Below, one piece after another: positions 36,385 to 45,095 of a DNA stretch of 64,000 bases; position 1 is the first letter of the stretch, and each line of letters opens with the position of its first letter. Source of the stretch: Planctomycetaceae bacterium (GTDB taxonomy: Bacteria; Planctomycetota; Planctomycetia; Planctomycetales; Planctomycetaceae). The stretch spans positions 558,001 to 622,000 of the forward strand of contig JACKHO010000004.1 of the NCBI GenBank assembly GCA_020638955.1, in the 5' to 3' direction. Position numbers and translations under genes: made by a program. Below the pieces are notes generated by a model that did no database searches, was not told the DNA's origin, and worked only from the letters and a program-made list of their open reading frames with translations.

Positions 36385-37564
36385 CACTCCCTTGCGAATT
36401 CTGACCGTCGCCAACGTCCCGCCCGATCCCAATTCCGGTGCGGCTGGGACCGTGTTTCACACCAATGTCGCACTGCGGGAACTGGGGCATGTTGTTGAGG
36501 AAATCTGGGACAAGGACTTAGGCCCCCGTCGCATCCAGCACGGCAATTTGCATTCCTGGATTGAACAGCCGAAGTTGTATCGAGACGTCGTTCTGAAGGC
36601 TGTGGCGAGCAAAGAGTACGACGTCATCCAAATGAGTCAGCCGCAGGCCTGGCTGGCTGCGAAAGAACTTAAGCAACGCGGTTTCGGTGGCGTTATCGTG
36701 AATCGAAGTCACGGACTGGAATTACGGGTCGAAAGTGTCATGCCTGAGTGGCACCGACGTCTTGGAGTGCCCGAGTCACGATTTCCTCGTTCGCTGCTGA
36801 CTCCCGTTATGAAATGGCTGCTCAGTGGGCAATGGCCCAACGCCGTCAAATATCATGACGCGATCGTCGTTCCTTGCGAGATGGATCGTGACTTTCTGGT
36901 AACGAGTATTCCTGAGGCCGTCCATAAAACCTACATGATTCATCACGGCGTCGGGGCAGAATTTGTTGACGTCCCGCCACGCGCACTGGATGAGTCACGA
37001 CTCCGCAAGATTCTTTACGTGGGGCAGTTCTCGTTCATTAAAGGCTTCCATATTCTGGCAGAGGTTCTGAATCGCACGCTGGCTGCACAAGACGATGTGA
37101 GTTGCACCTGGATTACTGCCGAAGCAGGTCATGCTGCCATCAGAGAGCTCTTGCATGAGCAGGTGCGGACGCGCGTACAACTCTCCGGCTGGCGACCACA
37201 TGAAGAGTTACGCAGTCTTTATGACGAGCACGGTGTATTTGTCTTCCCGTCATTCTTTGAAGGAGCGGGGAAAGCGTCGCTGGAAGCACTCGCGCGTCAC
37301 ATGTATGTCGTTGCGAGTGACACCGGGGCCATGCGTGATTACATCGCACCAACTCAGGCGGGCAGCTTGTGCGAGGTGGGGAACGTCGGCGACTTCGTGC
37401 AGTCACTGGAACTCGCATGGTCGAATCCCGCGGAGGCCATGTGTCGAGCGGAGGCGGGGAGAGCCGTGGCGGTTGAGAAGTCGTGGCAACGTTGTGCCGA
37501 GAACTTGACAGCAATGTATCGAACGGTGCTTGACCAGAAGGCGAAACACAGGAAAGTTTCATGA
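36377..37564 (+). CDS. GT4-family glycosyltransferase
   Basis: GT-B glycosyltransferase. The N-terminal loop is LRILTVANVPPDPNSGAAG, and the donor site is FFEGAGKASLEALARHMYVV (E-x7-E). A tyrosine-rich central part and VPCEMDRDFLVTSIPE complete it. The start was set to GTG 36377, which has GAGGAG 7 bp upstream and overlaps the upstream stop by 8 bp. Upstream alternatives (GTG 36371, ATG 36326) read into the previous gene. It shares a 4-bp overlap (ATGA) with the methyltransferase that follows. Confidence 0.84.
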   Translation: MNSTPLRILTVANVPPDPNSGAAGTVFHTNVALRELGHVVEEIWDKDLGPRRIQHGNLHSWIEQPKLYRDVVLKAVASKEYDVIQMSQPQAWLAAKELKQRGFGGVIVNRSHGLELRVESVMPEWHRRLGVPESRFPRSLLTPVMKWLLSGQWPNAVKYHDAIVVPCEMDRDFLVTSIPEAVHKTYMIHHGVGAEFVDVPPRALDESRLRKILYVGQFSFIKGFHILAEVLNRTLAAQDDVSCTWITAEAGHAAIRELLHEQVRTRVQLSGWRPHEELRSLYDEHGVFVFPSFFEGAGKASLEALARHMYVVASDTGAMRDYIAPTQAGSLCEVGNVGDFVQSLELAWSNPAEAMCRAEAGRAVAVEKSWQRCAENLTAMYRTVLDQKAKHRKVS

Positions 37565-38319
37565 CGGAAGACCGTTCCCAGCTTTCAGTCGACTACGACA
37601 GTTGGCACGCGCATCGCCTTTCGGAAGAGGGGCACGACGTCCATGATGTCGAAAAATTCGCCTGCTGGCACCAAATGGTTGTTCCCCGTTTGGGGGATCT
37701 TAGTGGCCTGAAGGTCGCGGAAATTGGCTGCGGCCGGGGCAACTTCGCAATTTTTTTGGCAAAGCAGGGTGCTGACGTCACGGCGATGGATTTTAGTGAA
37801 GCTGCGGTCGACATTGCCCGAGAACGTTCCGTTGCCGAGGGCGTCAACGTTCACTGGCTCGTCGGCGATGCCGCGAGTATTCCCTTGGGCAACGAAGAGT
37901 TTGACCTTGTCATTTCCTGCGAGTGCATGGAACACGTCCCCGACTACCAGAAAATGATGTTTGAGTTGGCACGCATTACCAGGCCGGGAGGGAGACTGCT
38001 GCTGACGACACCGAGTCAGTTGAACGCGCAGGTACTGGGGTGGTTCAAATCGTGGCTGACGCGCAAGCCGTATAATTCTGGTTCGGGAGTGCAGCCGCAT
38101 GAGAACTTCTTCTTCACCTGGACCATACTCCGACTACTCAAACGTGCAGGGTACCAGACGTCCTTCCGCGACGCACGGATATTTCCATTCCTCATGTTGC
38201 CGCGAGTGAATCCAGCCACATTGCGATTCGATCGAATTCATACACCCTGGCTCAAATCCCTCGCCATGCCGTTTGGGCTGCATCAGATGTATGAAGCCGT
38301 AAAGGTCGGCCAAAGTTAG
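37561..38319 (+). CDS. Class I SAM-dependent methyltransferase (UbiE/Methyltransf_11 type)
   Basis: Standard class I methyltransferase: motif I VAEIGCGRGNF (52-62), post-I TAMDFSEAAVDIARE, motif II FDLVISCECMEHVPDYQKM and motif III LARITRPGGRLLLTTPSQ. The 252-residue length is normal. There is no zinc ribbon, unlike two other methyltransferases in the block. ATGA overlap with the GT4 gene upstream suggests that this methylation is coupled to the sugar added by that GT; the link is inference. Confidence 0.85.
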   Translation: MTEDRSQLSVDYDSWHAHRLSEEGHDVHDVEKFACWHQMVVPRLGDLSGLKVAEIGCGRGNFAIFLAKQGADVTAMDFSEAAVDIARERSVAEGVNVHWLVGDAASIPLGNEEFDLVISCECMEHVPDYQKMMFELARITRPGGRLLLTTPSQLNAQVLGWFKSWLTRKPYNSGSGVQPHENFFFTWTILRLLKRAGYQTSFRDARIFPFLMLPRVNPATLRFDRIHTPWLKSLAMPFGLHQMYEAVKVGQS

Positions 38320-38323
38320 TCAG

Positions 38324-39295
38324 TTGTCGTCAGCAAATCTCTCCATCGTTATTCCCACGCTGGGCCGGGAGTCCGTCCTATTGGACACGGTGCGCGCGCT
38401 GTTGGAGTTGGAAGACCGAGCAGATGAAATTCTGATTATTGATCAGACACCTCAACATGAGTCTTCGACGGAATCAACACTGCAGCAATGGCACAATGCT
38501 GGTGACATTCGCTGGATCAAACGGGAGACGCCCGGAATTCCGCAGGCGATGAATGCCGGGTTGCTCGCCTCATTAGGTGAACTTGTTTTGTTCCTGGATG
38601 ACGACATCATCCCGGCTCCTGAACTGGTTACCGGGCATCGAGCAAGTCATGCAAAACAAGACGTGGATGCAGTGGTCGGACAAGTGATTCAGCCCTGGCA
38701 ACAGCCGGAAGAAATCGGACACCCACACAAATTGAGGGGCCTGCATACGGACTTCGATTTTCCGTTTCACTCCACCATCAGTGGCCGCGTGCAAAACGTC
38801 ATGGCGGGTAACCTGTCTGTCGTGCGGGAGAAGGCGTTATCTATTGGTGGATTCGACGAACAGTTTGTGGGCTCGGCCTACCGCTTTGAAACTGAGTTTG
38901 CGCGGCGCCTCGTCGCTGCGGGCGGAAAAATCTGGTTTTGCGGCGAGGCGAGTATCAAACACTTGCGCGTGCCGAGCGGAGGAACTCGACAGAAGGGGGA
39001 CCATCGCGCCTCGGCTGATCCTCGCCACGGTGTTGGTGACTATTATTTCGCATTGCGGCATGGTGTTGCAGGTGAGACTTGGCGTTACTGTTTGAAACGC
39101 ATGGTTCGTGAAGTCTGCACGAAGTTTCATTTGGTCCGTCCGTGGTACATCCCGGTGAAACTCGTGGGAGAAGTGCGGGCGTGGATGTGGGCGAGAAACA
39201 TGATGGCCAGTGGTCCAAAGCTCTTGAATGCTGAAGGCAACCATTCCGTCACCGTCAAATCGCCTGTTGTCGTGGAGGGGAATTCCTCGACATGA
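38324..39295 (+). CDS. GT2-family glycosyltransferase
   Basis: GT-A enzyme: LSIVIPTLGRESVLLDTVRA, a weak DxD replaced by LFLDDDIIPAPE, and the metal-adjacent MAGNLSVVREKALSIGGFDE. The subgroup with Leu-Asp-Asp-Asp is common for hexosyltransferases that use UDP- or dTDP-sugars. It starts with TTG 38324, four bp after the methyltransferase stop. Its end overlaps the next gene as ATGA. Confidence 0.84.
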   Translation: MSSANLSIVIPTLGRESVLLDTVRALLELEDRADEILIIDQTPQHESSTESTLQQWHNAGDIRWIKRETPGIPQAMNAGLLASLGELVLFLDDDIIPAPELVTGHRASHAKQDVDAVVGQVIQPWQQPEEIGHPHKLRGLHTDFDFPFHSTISGRVQNVMAGNLSVVREKALSIGGFDEQFVGSAYRFETEFARRLVAAGGKIWFCGEASIKHLRVPSGGTRQKGDHRASADPRHGVGDYYFALRHGVAGETWRYCLKRMVREVCTKFHLVRPWYIPVKLVGEVRAWMWARNMMASGPKLLNAEGNHSVTVKSPVVVEGNSST

Positions 39296-40482
39296 AGCGT
39301 GTGGCATTTGTGACGAGTCACCCCATTCAGTATCAGATTCCGGTCTTCCGGGAACTGACGCAGCGGGGGAATGTCGACTTCACTGCCGTGTTTGCGCAAA
39401 TCCCCGACAGCGCGGCACAGGGAAGTGGTTTTGGTGTGTCCTTCGAGTGGGACGTTCCACTGCTCGAAGGATACAAGCACCACGTGCTGGAGAACGTGGC
39501 GAAGAATCCCAGCCTCGTGGAGTATGCCGGGTGTGATACTCCCGGAGTGAGAGAGTACATTCGGGAACAGCAGTTTGACGCCGTAATTGTGAACGGCTGG
39601 GTCGTCAAAACGTGTTGGCAAGCGCTACGAGCCTGTCGGACTTTAGGAATCCCCTGCATTGTGCGGGGCGAGGCGAATCATCTGCGGGAACGAGCCTGGT
39701 GGAAGCGGCTGCTGCAGCGGTTTCTGGTGCGGAGTTATTCCGGCTATTTGTACATCGGCGAGGCGAATAAGGCGTTCTACAAGAGTTATGGGGTGCTGGA
39801 CGCTCAGCTCTTTCCGTGTCGCTACTGCATTGAGAACAAGCGATTCGCCGCAGCTTCGGAAGATTCGAGACTAAGGTTACAAGCACGGGAGCGCTGGGGC
39901 ATTCCTGCGGACGTCGTCTGCTACTTGTTCAGTGGAAAGTTTGAGACGAAAAAGCATCCCGTCGAACTCATCAACGCCTTCCGGGAAGCGCATCAACAGG
40001 GGATGCAAGCGCATTTGCTGATGGTTGGTGATGGTGAACTCCGTGCTGAGTGCGAAGCGATTGTACGATCGGCCAACCTGCCAGTGACATTCGCGGGATT
40101 TGTGAATCAGAGCCAAATGCCGGAGGCGTATCTTGCCTCTGATTGTCTGGTGCTCCCCTCCGACGCAGGGGAAACCTGGGGATTGGTGACGAATGAAGCC
40201 ATGGCCTGCGGGCGACCTGCTTTGGTATCCGACCTTGTCGGATGCCGGGAAGATTTGATACTGGAAGGAGAGACCGGACACAGTTTCAAGTTTGGCGACT
40301 GGGTCGCGTTAACTCAGCGGCTCATGCAGCTATCCCAGGAGGCAGACAAATTGAGAAGTATGGGATGTCGGGCAAAAGGACTCGTGCAAGAATACTCACC
40401 TGAAAACGCCGCAATTGGCATTGAGTCTGCCGTTGCCGCTCTGGGGAGGCAATCCGATGACAAGCAAGGGAACGCAAAGTGA
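39292..40482 (+). CDS. GT4-family glycosyltransferase
   Basis: GT-B glycosyltransferase: VAFVTSHPIQYQIPVFREL at the N-terminus, followed by a long acceptor domain and the donor site DAGETWGLVTNEAMACGRPA with the two Glu, then VSDLVGCREDLI. The N-terminal pattern THPIQYQ recurs in GT4 enzymes for O-antigens and glycan heads. ATGA overlaps with the GT2 gene upstream, and the end overlaps the Wzy-like gene as GTGA. Length 396, complete. Confidence 0.85.
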   Translation: MKRVAFVTSHPIQYQIPVFRELTQRGNVDFTAVFAQIPDSAAQGSGFGVSFEWDVPLLEGYKHHVLENVAKNPSLVEYAGCDTPGVREYIREQQFDAVIVNGWVVKTCWQALRACRTLGIPCIVRGEANHLRERAWWKRLLQRFLVRSYSGYLYIGEANKAFYKSYGVLDAQLFPCRYCIENKRFAAASEDSRLRLQARERWGIPADVVCYLFSGKFETKKHPVELINAFREAHQQGMQAHLLMVGDGELRAECEAIVRSANLPVTFAGFVNQSQMPEAYLASDCLVLPSDAGETWGLVTNEAMACGRPALVSDLVGCREDLILEGETGHSFKFGDWVALTQRLMQLSQEADKLRSMGCRAKGLVQEYSPENAAIGIESAVAALGRQSDDKQGNAK

Positions 40483-41942
40483 TTGAAATTGCGTTCTTCG
40501 GCGTCATCGCACTGTTCACGTTCATCGCTATTTCTAATTGGCGGGTTGGACTTTATCTCGCCATTTTTGCCGATGTGATGCGAGATCCTGTGCGTAAGCT
40601 CTCCGAAAGCCAGTCGGTATTGCTGACGGTTGTGGGCGCAGTGGTGTGGGGAGGAGTGCTGCTGGGGGCGCTGAATGCCGAGGGCAAGGAAATGTGGGCG
40701 ATTTTTCGCCGCTACCGAAAATTCGCCACCGCGCTGAACTGCATGATTCTCTCGCTCATTCCCGGGGCAATACTGAGCATGATTCTCTACGATGGTGGCT
40801 ATAAGCTGGTCGTCATTGGGCTCATTTCCTACCTGGGACCGCTCATCGGCATTGCGGTTGGATTTCTGCTGCCGGTCAAGGAGCAGGACATCTACCGGGT
40901 ATTTCGGTTCTACGCCCTCATCAATGCGGTTGCTCTCATCGGCACTGCCGTCGAGGCCTCCGGGTACACGCACCGGGTGCTCGGTGGGATTGAAATGGAT
41001 TGGCTGCGGCAACATGACGGGTTGAATGTTGTCTTGCGCGCTGGCGTTTACCGCAGTCCGGATATTATGGGATTGCACGCAGCTCACGTGATTGTGTTTT
41101 CCATGATGCTTGGTTTGAAATCGCGTGGGCCAGAACGGATGGGCTGGATCGCCATGATATTCTGGGGGCTTATGTGCGTGCTCTGGTCGGGACGCCGTAA
41201 AATGGTGGGAATTCCACTTGTGTTTCTGGCGTCGTATCTCGGAATTGGAATGCTGCGTGGTAGCCAAAACGCAAGCAGACTGGCAACACTGGCGATTCTT
41301 CTAGCACTCGGGGGAACCGTCGGACTATTCAGCATGAAAGAGCGGGTCGGTAGCAGCGAATACACGCAATATGCAGCGACACTCTTCACGGAGGGTGGTG
41401 GACGCGCGAAACAACTCATTGGTGACTCCATTATCGTTACATTGTATCAGTCGGGGTTTCTCGGCTCGGGAATTGGATCGGCAACGCAAGGGGCGCACTA
41501 TGCGGCAGTGGACCGAGGAAAGGCCTGGCAGGAAGACGGAGCCAGTCGCCTCTTTAAGGAACTCGGAGTTCCTGGAGTCATACTCATGTTTGTCGCCGCT
41601 GTGTTTGTCTTTCAGGCGGTGCAGGGGAGTCTCCGGCTCATTCCGCCTCAGCACCCCTTGGCGATGAAACAAATCGGAGTGCTTGGCATTGTTTTGGGAA
41701 ACGTGGCTTCATTTACGATTTCGCACCAGCAGTACAGTGGCGATCCCGGCAGTGCCATTCTGGCCGTAATGATGCTGGGAATGGTGATGGGAATTCCACG
41801 CGTGTACTACAATCAGAAAGCGGAGCTGGAACGCCGCCGAGCTGCTCGTGAAAGTGCAGAAGAAAAGCCAGAAGGCCCCTCGGTCAAAGGAAAAGGCCCA
41901 AGGCAACCGGCCGCGCTCAGAGTTTCGCCTCAGGGAACTTAG
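40479..41942 (+). CDS. Wzy/WaaL-like O-antigen polymerase or ligase
   Basis: Integral membrane protein with about 10-11 hydrophobic helices from residues 3 to 440 and a charged C-terminal tail. The periplasmic loop (GFLGSGIGSATQGAHYAA, then EDGASRLFKELGVPGVIL) fits the O-antigen polymerase/ligase superfamily, as does the mid-region YRSPDIMGLHAAHVIVF. It lacks the TPR region of the superfamily member at 4740, so the two are separate in function. GTG at 40479 overlaps the GT4 stop by four bp. Which of the two polymerises and which ligates cannot be decided from sequence. Confidence 0.75.
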   Translation: MIEIAFFGVIALFTFIAISNWRVGLYLAIFADVMRDPVRKLSESQSVLLTVVGAVVWGGVLLGALNAEGKEMWAIFRRYRKFATALNCMILSLIPGAILSMILYDGGYKLVVIGLISYLGPLIGIAVGFLLPVKEQDIYRVFRFYALINAVALIGTAVEASGYTHRVLGGIEMDWLRQHDGLNVVLRAGVYRSPDIMGLHAAHVIVFSMMLGLKSRGPERMGWIAMIFWGLMCVLWSGRRKMVGIPLVFLASYLGIGMLRGSQNASRLATLAILLALGGTVGLFSMKERVGSSEYTQYAATLFTEGGGRAKQLIGDSIIVTLYQSGFLGSGIGSATQGAHYAAVDRGKAWQEDGASRLFKELGVPGVILMFVAAVFVFQAVQGSLRLIPPQHPLAMKQIGVLGIVLGNVASFTISHQQYSGDPGSAILAVMMLGMVMGIPRVYYNQKAELERRRAARESAEEKPEGPSVKGKGPRQPAALRVSPQGT

Positions 41943-41947
41943 TTGGG

Positions 41948-43570
41948 GTGCGTTTTTGGCGGTCCACGGTTTTGATTGACCGCGACAATACATCGAACAT
42001 GCCGCGCCTCATTTGGCGAGTCGCTCACCATGTCCTGGTCGCCGCGGTTTTGCTCATTGCAATCCAACGTATGGGGCTTGTGAAGCGTCAAGTCGTGCAC
42101 GTGGCAGTGGAAGGCAATGACTGGAATAGTGGAACCAGTGATGCTCCGCTTCGAACAATTCAGGCAGGATTGAATCGAGTTGCTCCAGGCGGCGAAGTCG
42201 TCGTTCACGATGGGACGTATTGGGAGCGAATTCACGTCAGGCAGTCTGGACTGGAACAGCGGCGAACAACATTGCGGGCCGAAGATCCGGGCGGCGTGCT
42301 GGTTTCCTGGTTCAGCAAGCCTGTCGACTTCACAGACGCGAAGTGGCGACGTGAAGGTCGATTCTGGAGACGCGAAGTCGACTGGCCGGTGCATGTCGTT
42401 AAAGTAGAAGAGCGTTACTGCTATCACGCACGTTTTGGCGTACGCAGTCTGGAGGAATTGACCGCCCGGCCTGGCGCACAGGCCGCCTTCAGCTATGCCA
42501 ATGGCGAACTCGTCTTGTTTGTGCCCGATGAAACACCTGAGGAAACTGCGATTCAATGGAACCGTGAAGTTCCCGATCCCCGTGAATGGGGAGAGCATCA
42601 GTCGGCCAATGTCTGGATCGAGGCGAACCACGTTGCGATTGAGGGAATTGAATTTCAGTGTGGTGTGGGTGCGGGAGTTCGAATTTGGAATGGGCGTGAT
42701 GTTTCCATCAAAGATTGTGCCTTCAGTGGAGCAGCCCTTGGTGTTGATGCCGCGCACGGAAACGTTCCGAGTGAACAGCTCGCGGTTGAACGCTGCTTGT
42801 ACCACAACTATCCGCAGCATAAATGGCTGCGAGGCTGGCTGCCGTGGGCTGACATCTATGCGAATTACGACAAATCATCGCTGGTGAAAGCAGTGGACGA
42901 GGGAACGACAATTCGTGACTGTGTGGTTACGCATTTCGGCGATGGAATGCAGCTTTCCAGTCGCACCGGGCAACCGGCTGACGTGTCTGTTAAACACAAC
43001 TGGCTGGCCTGCGGGACAGATGACGCCTTCGAAATTGAAGGGCCTGCGGCGGGAGTGACGGTTACTGGCAATTTGGTTGTTGATTGCCACGAAAGTTTGG
43101 GACTGAGTCCGGTGACGCATGGGCCAGTGAAAATTGAGCAAAACTGTTTCGCTCATCCCCGCATGACCCTCAACGGGGCGCAGCTCAAATTTGTTCCCCC
43201 CGAGCGGCGAGCTCACGAGGTCATACGCAATATTTTGGTACGGGAGAATGTATTCGTCGGGAATTGGGGATGCTGGTATGCCCCGGACGTTCAATGCGAA
43301 TCGATTATCGTGCACAGCAATCAATTCTTTGCAGCGCGCTGGAACGACCCTCGTTTTCCAACTGGCGTTGAGGAGCGCGACAACGAGTTTGTTTCAATTG
43401 ATCCGACACAGGAAGTTCTCTCTTCTGAAGGACTGACGGAACTGGTTGGTGATGAACTCCGTGAGCATTTCTCTCGCGTCGTTGGCCCCTCCTGGTGGAA
43501 CTGGGAGGAACGTGTTGAGACGCGTGAACTGAACGCACTGCGTAAAGAAATCCTCAAGCAGGCCCCATGA
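41948..43570 (+). CDS. Secreted or membrane-anchored right-handed beta-helix protein
   Basis: An N-terminal hydrophobic stretch (LIWRVAHHVLVAAVLLIAIQ) is followed by the exported region. The start ATG 41999 gives an ordinary signal or anchor; GTG 41948 adds 17 residues. PLRTIQAGLNRVAPGGEVVV is the entrance to a parallel beta-helix (pectate-lyase-like, DUF1565/NosD-type), with further coils marked by IEGIEFQCGVGAGVRIWNG, CVVTHFGDGMQLSS and ITVTGN-like rungs. Such proteins in polysaccharide loci are lyases, epimerases or binding proteins of the polymer. Catalytic residues could not be placed with confidence. Confidence 0.7.
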   Translation: MRFWRSTVLIDRDNTSNMPRLIWRVAHHVLVAAVLLIAIQRMGLVKRQVVHVAVEGNDWNSGTSDAPLRTIQAGLNRVAPGGEVVVHDGTYWERIHVRQSGLEQRRTTLRAEDPGGVLVSWFSKPVDFTDAKWRREGRFWRREVDWPVHVVKVEERYCYHARFGVRSLEELTARPGAQAAFSYANGELVLFVPDETPEETAIQWNREVPDPREWGEHQSANVWIEANHVAIEGIEFQCGVGAGVRIWNGRDVSIKDCAFSGAALGVDAAHGNVPSEQLAVERCLYHNYPQHKWLRGWLPWADIYANYDKSSLVKAVDEGTTIRDCVVTHFGDGMQLSSRTGQPADVSVKHNWLACGTDDAFEIEGPAAGVTVTGNLVVDCHESLGLSPVTHGPVKIEQNCFAHPRMTLNGAQLKFVPPERRAHEVIRNILVRENVFVGNWGCWYAPDVQCESIIVHSNQFFAARWNDPRFPTGVEERDNEFVSIDPTQEVLSSEGLTELVGDELREHFSRVVGPSWWNWEERVETRELNALRKEILKQAP

Positions 43571-44109
43571 CACAGCGATCCATTTTGCGGTTTGTGGTCA
43601 CGCTCGGCATGGGATGCCTTTGTGGCTGGATTCTGGGAAGTCTCGTCGACATTACGCTGGTGAAAGTCAGCCATGATTACATTTATCCCAGTGGAATGTT
43701 CAGACAACAGCTCACGTTGGCTGGCGTTGTGCTGGCGTGTTGTGTTTCAATCATCGAAGACTGGTGGCGTTGTGAACACCTGCCATGGCGCGAGTGGGGA
43801 CGCGTGTGGTTCACCGTCGTGCTGGTTCCAGCTGTGGCCGGAGCAACAGCACTCCTGTTTGGACTTGGCGCAAAATGGGGGCTCGTTGACGTCGCAACTC
43901 AGGTTCCGCCTGCGCGTTACGCGTTCTGTTCGGGACTCGTTAACGGCTTGTGGCTCGGTACATTTGCCGCACTCATTACATTCGGCCTCTTGAGATGGCG
44001 ACAATGGCGGAAATTTGGTGAGTTGAAGGCAACGAGGTTGACGCCTCCTCTGGTTACATCAGACTCTGGTGATTCAGCACATACCTCTGAGGTTTCATCC
44101 GGCCAATGA
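43567..44109 (+). CDS. Small multi-pass membrane protein of unknown function
   Basis: A 180-residue protein with four hydrophobic stretches (FVVTLGMGCLCGWILGS, TLAGVVLACCVSI, VLVPAVAGATALLFGLG and SGLVNGLWLGTFAALITFGL) and a short polar tail. No known family motif was recognised. It overlaps the beta-helix gene upstream and gmd downstream by ATGA, so it is almost certainly made together with them. A role in the envelope step of polymer handling is an inference from position alone. Confidence 0.65.
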   Translation: MTQRSILRFVVTLGMGCLCGWILGSLVDITLVKVSHDYIYPSGMFRQQLTLAGVVLACCVSIIEDWWRCEHLPWREWGRVWFTVVLVPAVAGATALLFGLGAKWGLVDVATQVPPARYAFCSGLVNGLWLGTFAALITFGLLRWRQWRKFGELKATRLTPPLVTSDSGDSAHTSEVSSGQ

Positions 44110-45080
44110 ACTCCGCAAGACGAACAGCACTCATTTTCGGCGTCTCCGGGCAGGACGGGGCCTATTTGGCCAAATTGCTGCTGGAGAAGGGCTACCACGT
44201 TCACGGCGCCTCGCGCGATGCCCAGGTGAATTCGTTTCGCAATTTGCGATCGATGAACATCCAGGACCAAATCACCGTTCATTCGGTCACACTCACCGAC
44301 TTTCGCAGCGTGCTGCAGACGCTAACTCGGGTTCAGCCAGACGAAGTTTACAATCTGGCGGGACAGTCGTCGGTGGGGTTGTCGTTTGCTCAACCCGTCG
44401 AAACGCTCGACAGTATTGCACACGGCACGCTGAACCTGTTGGAGACGATTCGGTTTACGGAACAGCCCATTCGGTTCTACAACGCCTGTTCCACGGAATG
44501 TTTCGGTGACACGGGCCAGCAAAGAGCGACAGAAGAAACGCCTTTTCGGCCGCGCAGTCCGTATGCCGTTGCGAAGGCGACCGCGTTCTGGGAAGTGGCG
44601 AATTACCGCGAGTCTTACAACTTGTTTGCCTGTTCGGGGATTCTGTCGAATCATGAATCGCCGCTGCGTCCGGAACGATTCGTCACCCAGAAAATTGTCG
44701 CCGCCGCCTGCCGCATTGCAGAGGGGGCACAACGTTCGCTGACTCTGGGAAACCTTCAAATCTCGCGCGACTGGGGCTGGGCTCCCGAGTATGCCGAAGC
44801 CATGTACCTGATGCTGCAGCAGGACTCCGCAGATGATTACCTGATTGCAACGGGTGAGAGCCATACGCTGGAAGAGTTCGTGGCAGCGGCCTTTGCGGAA
44901 GTGGGATTGAACTGGAACGACCATGTGGAAAGCGACGCCAGTTTGTTCCGTCCTTCGGACATTGCCTTGAGTCAAATGAATCCGGCGAAGGCACTCCGCA
45001 ATTTGAGCTGGGAGGCCAATGTTCGCATGCCGGAAGTTGTCAGCAGGATGGTCAAAGCCGTTCGTGATCGCACTGCGTGA
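44106..45080 (+). CDS. gmd: GDP-mannose 4,6-dehydratase
   Basis: Extended SDR that converts GDP-D-mannose to GDP-4-keto-6-deoxymannose, the entry to fucose, rhamnose or perosamine-type sugars. Cofactor loop GVSGQDG is at 12-18; catalytic NACSTECFGD and YAVAKATAFW are intact. LGNLQISRDWGWAPEYAEAM and YLIATGE are the signature C-terminal blocks. At 324 residues it is slightly shorter than E. coli Gmd. No partner reductase or epimerase (RMD, WcaG) was found in the window, so the follow-on enzyme must lie elsewhere or be one of the SDRs here. It overlaps the membrane-protein gene by ATGA. Confidence 0.93.
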   Translation: MNSARRTALIFGVSGQDGAYLAKLLLEKGYHVHGASRDAQVNSFRNLRSMNIQDQITVHSVTLTDFRSVLQTLTRVQPDEVYNLAGQSSVGLSFAQPVETLDSIAHGTLNLLETIRFTEQPIRFYNACSTECFGDTGQQRATEETPFRPRSPYAVAKATAFWEVANYRESYNLFACSGILSNHESPLRPERFVTQKIVAAACRIAEGAQRSLTLGNLQISRDWGWAPEYAEAMYLMLQQDSADDYLIATGESHTLEEFVAAAFAEVGLNWNDHVESDASLFRPSDIALSQMNPAKALRNLSWEANVRMPEVVSRMVKAVRDRTA

Positions 45081-45095
45081 GCGAACTTGTCAGAC

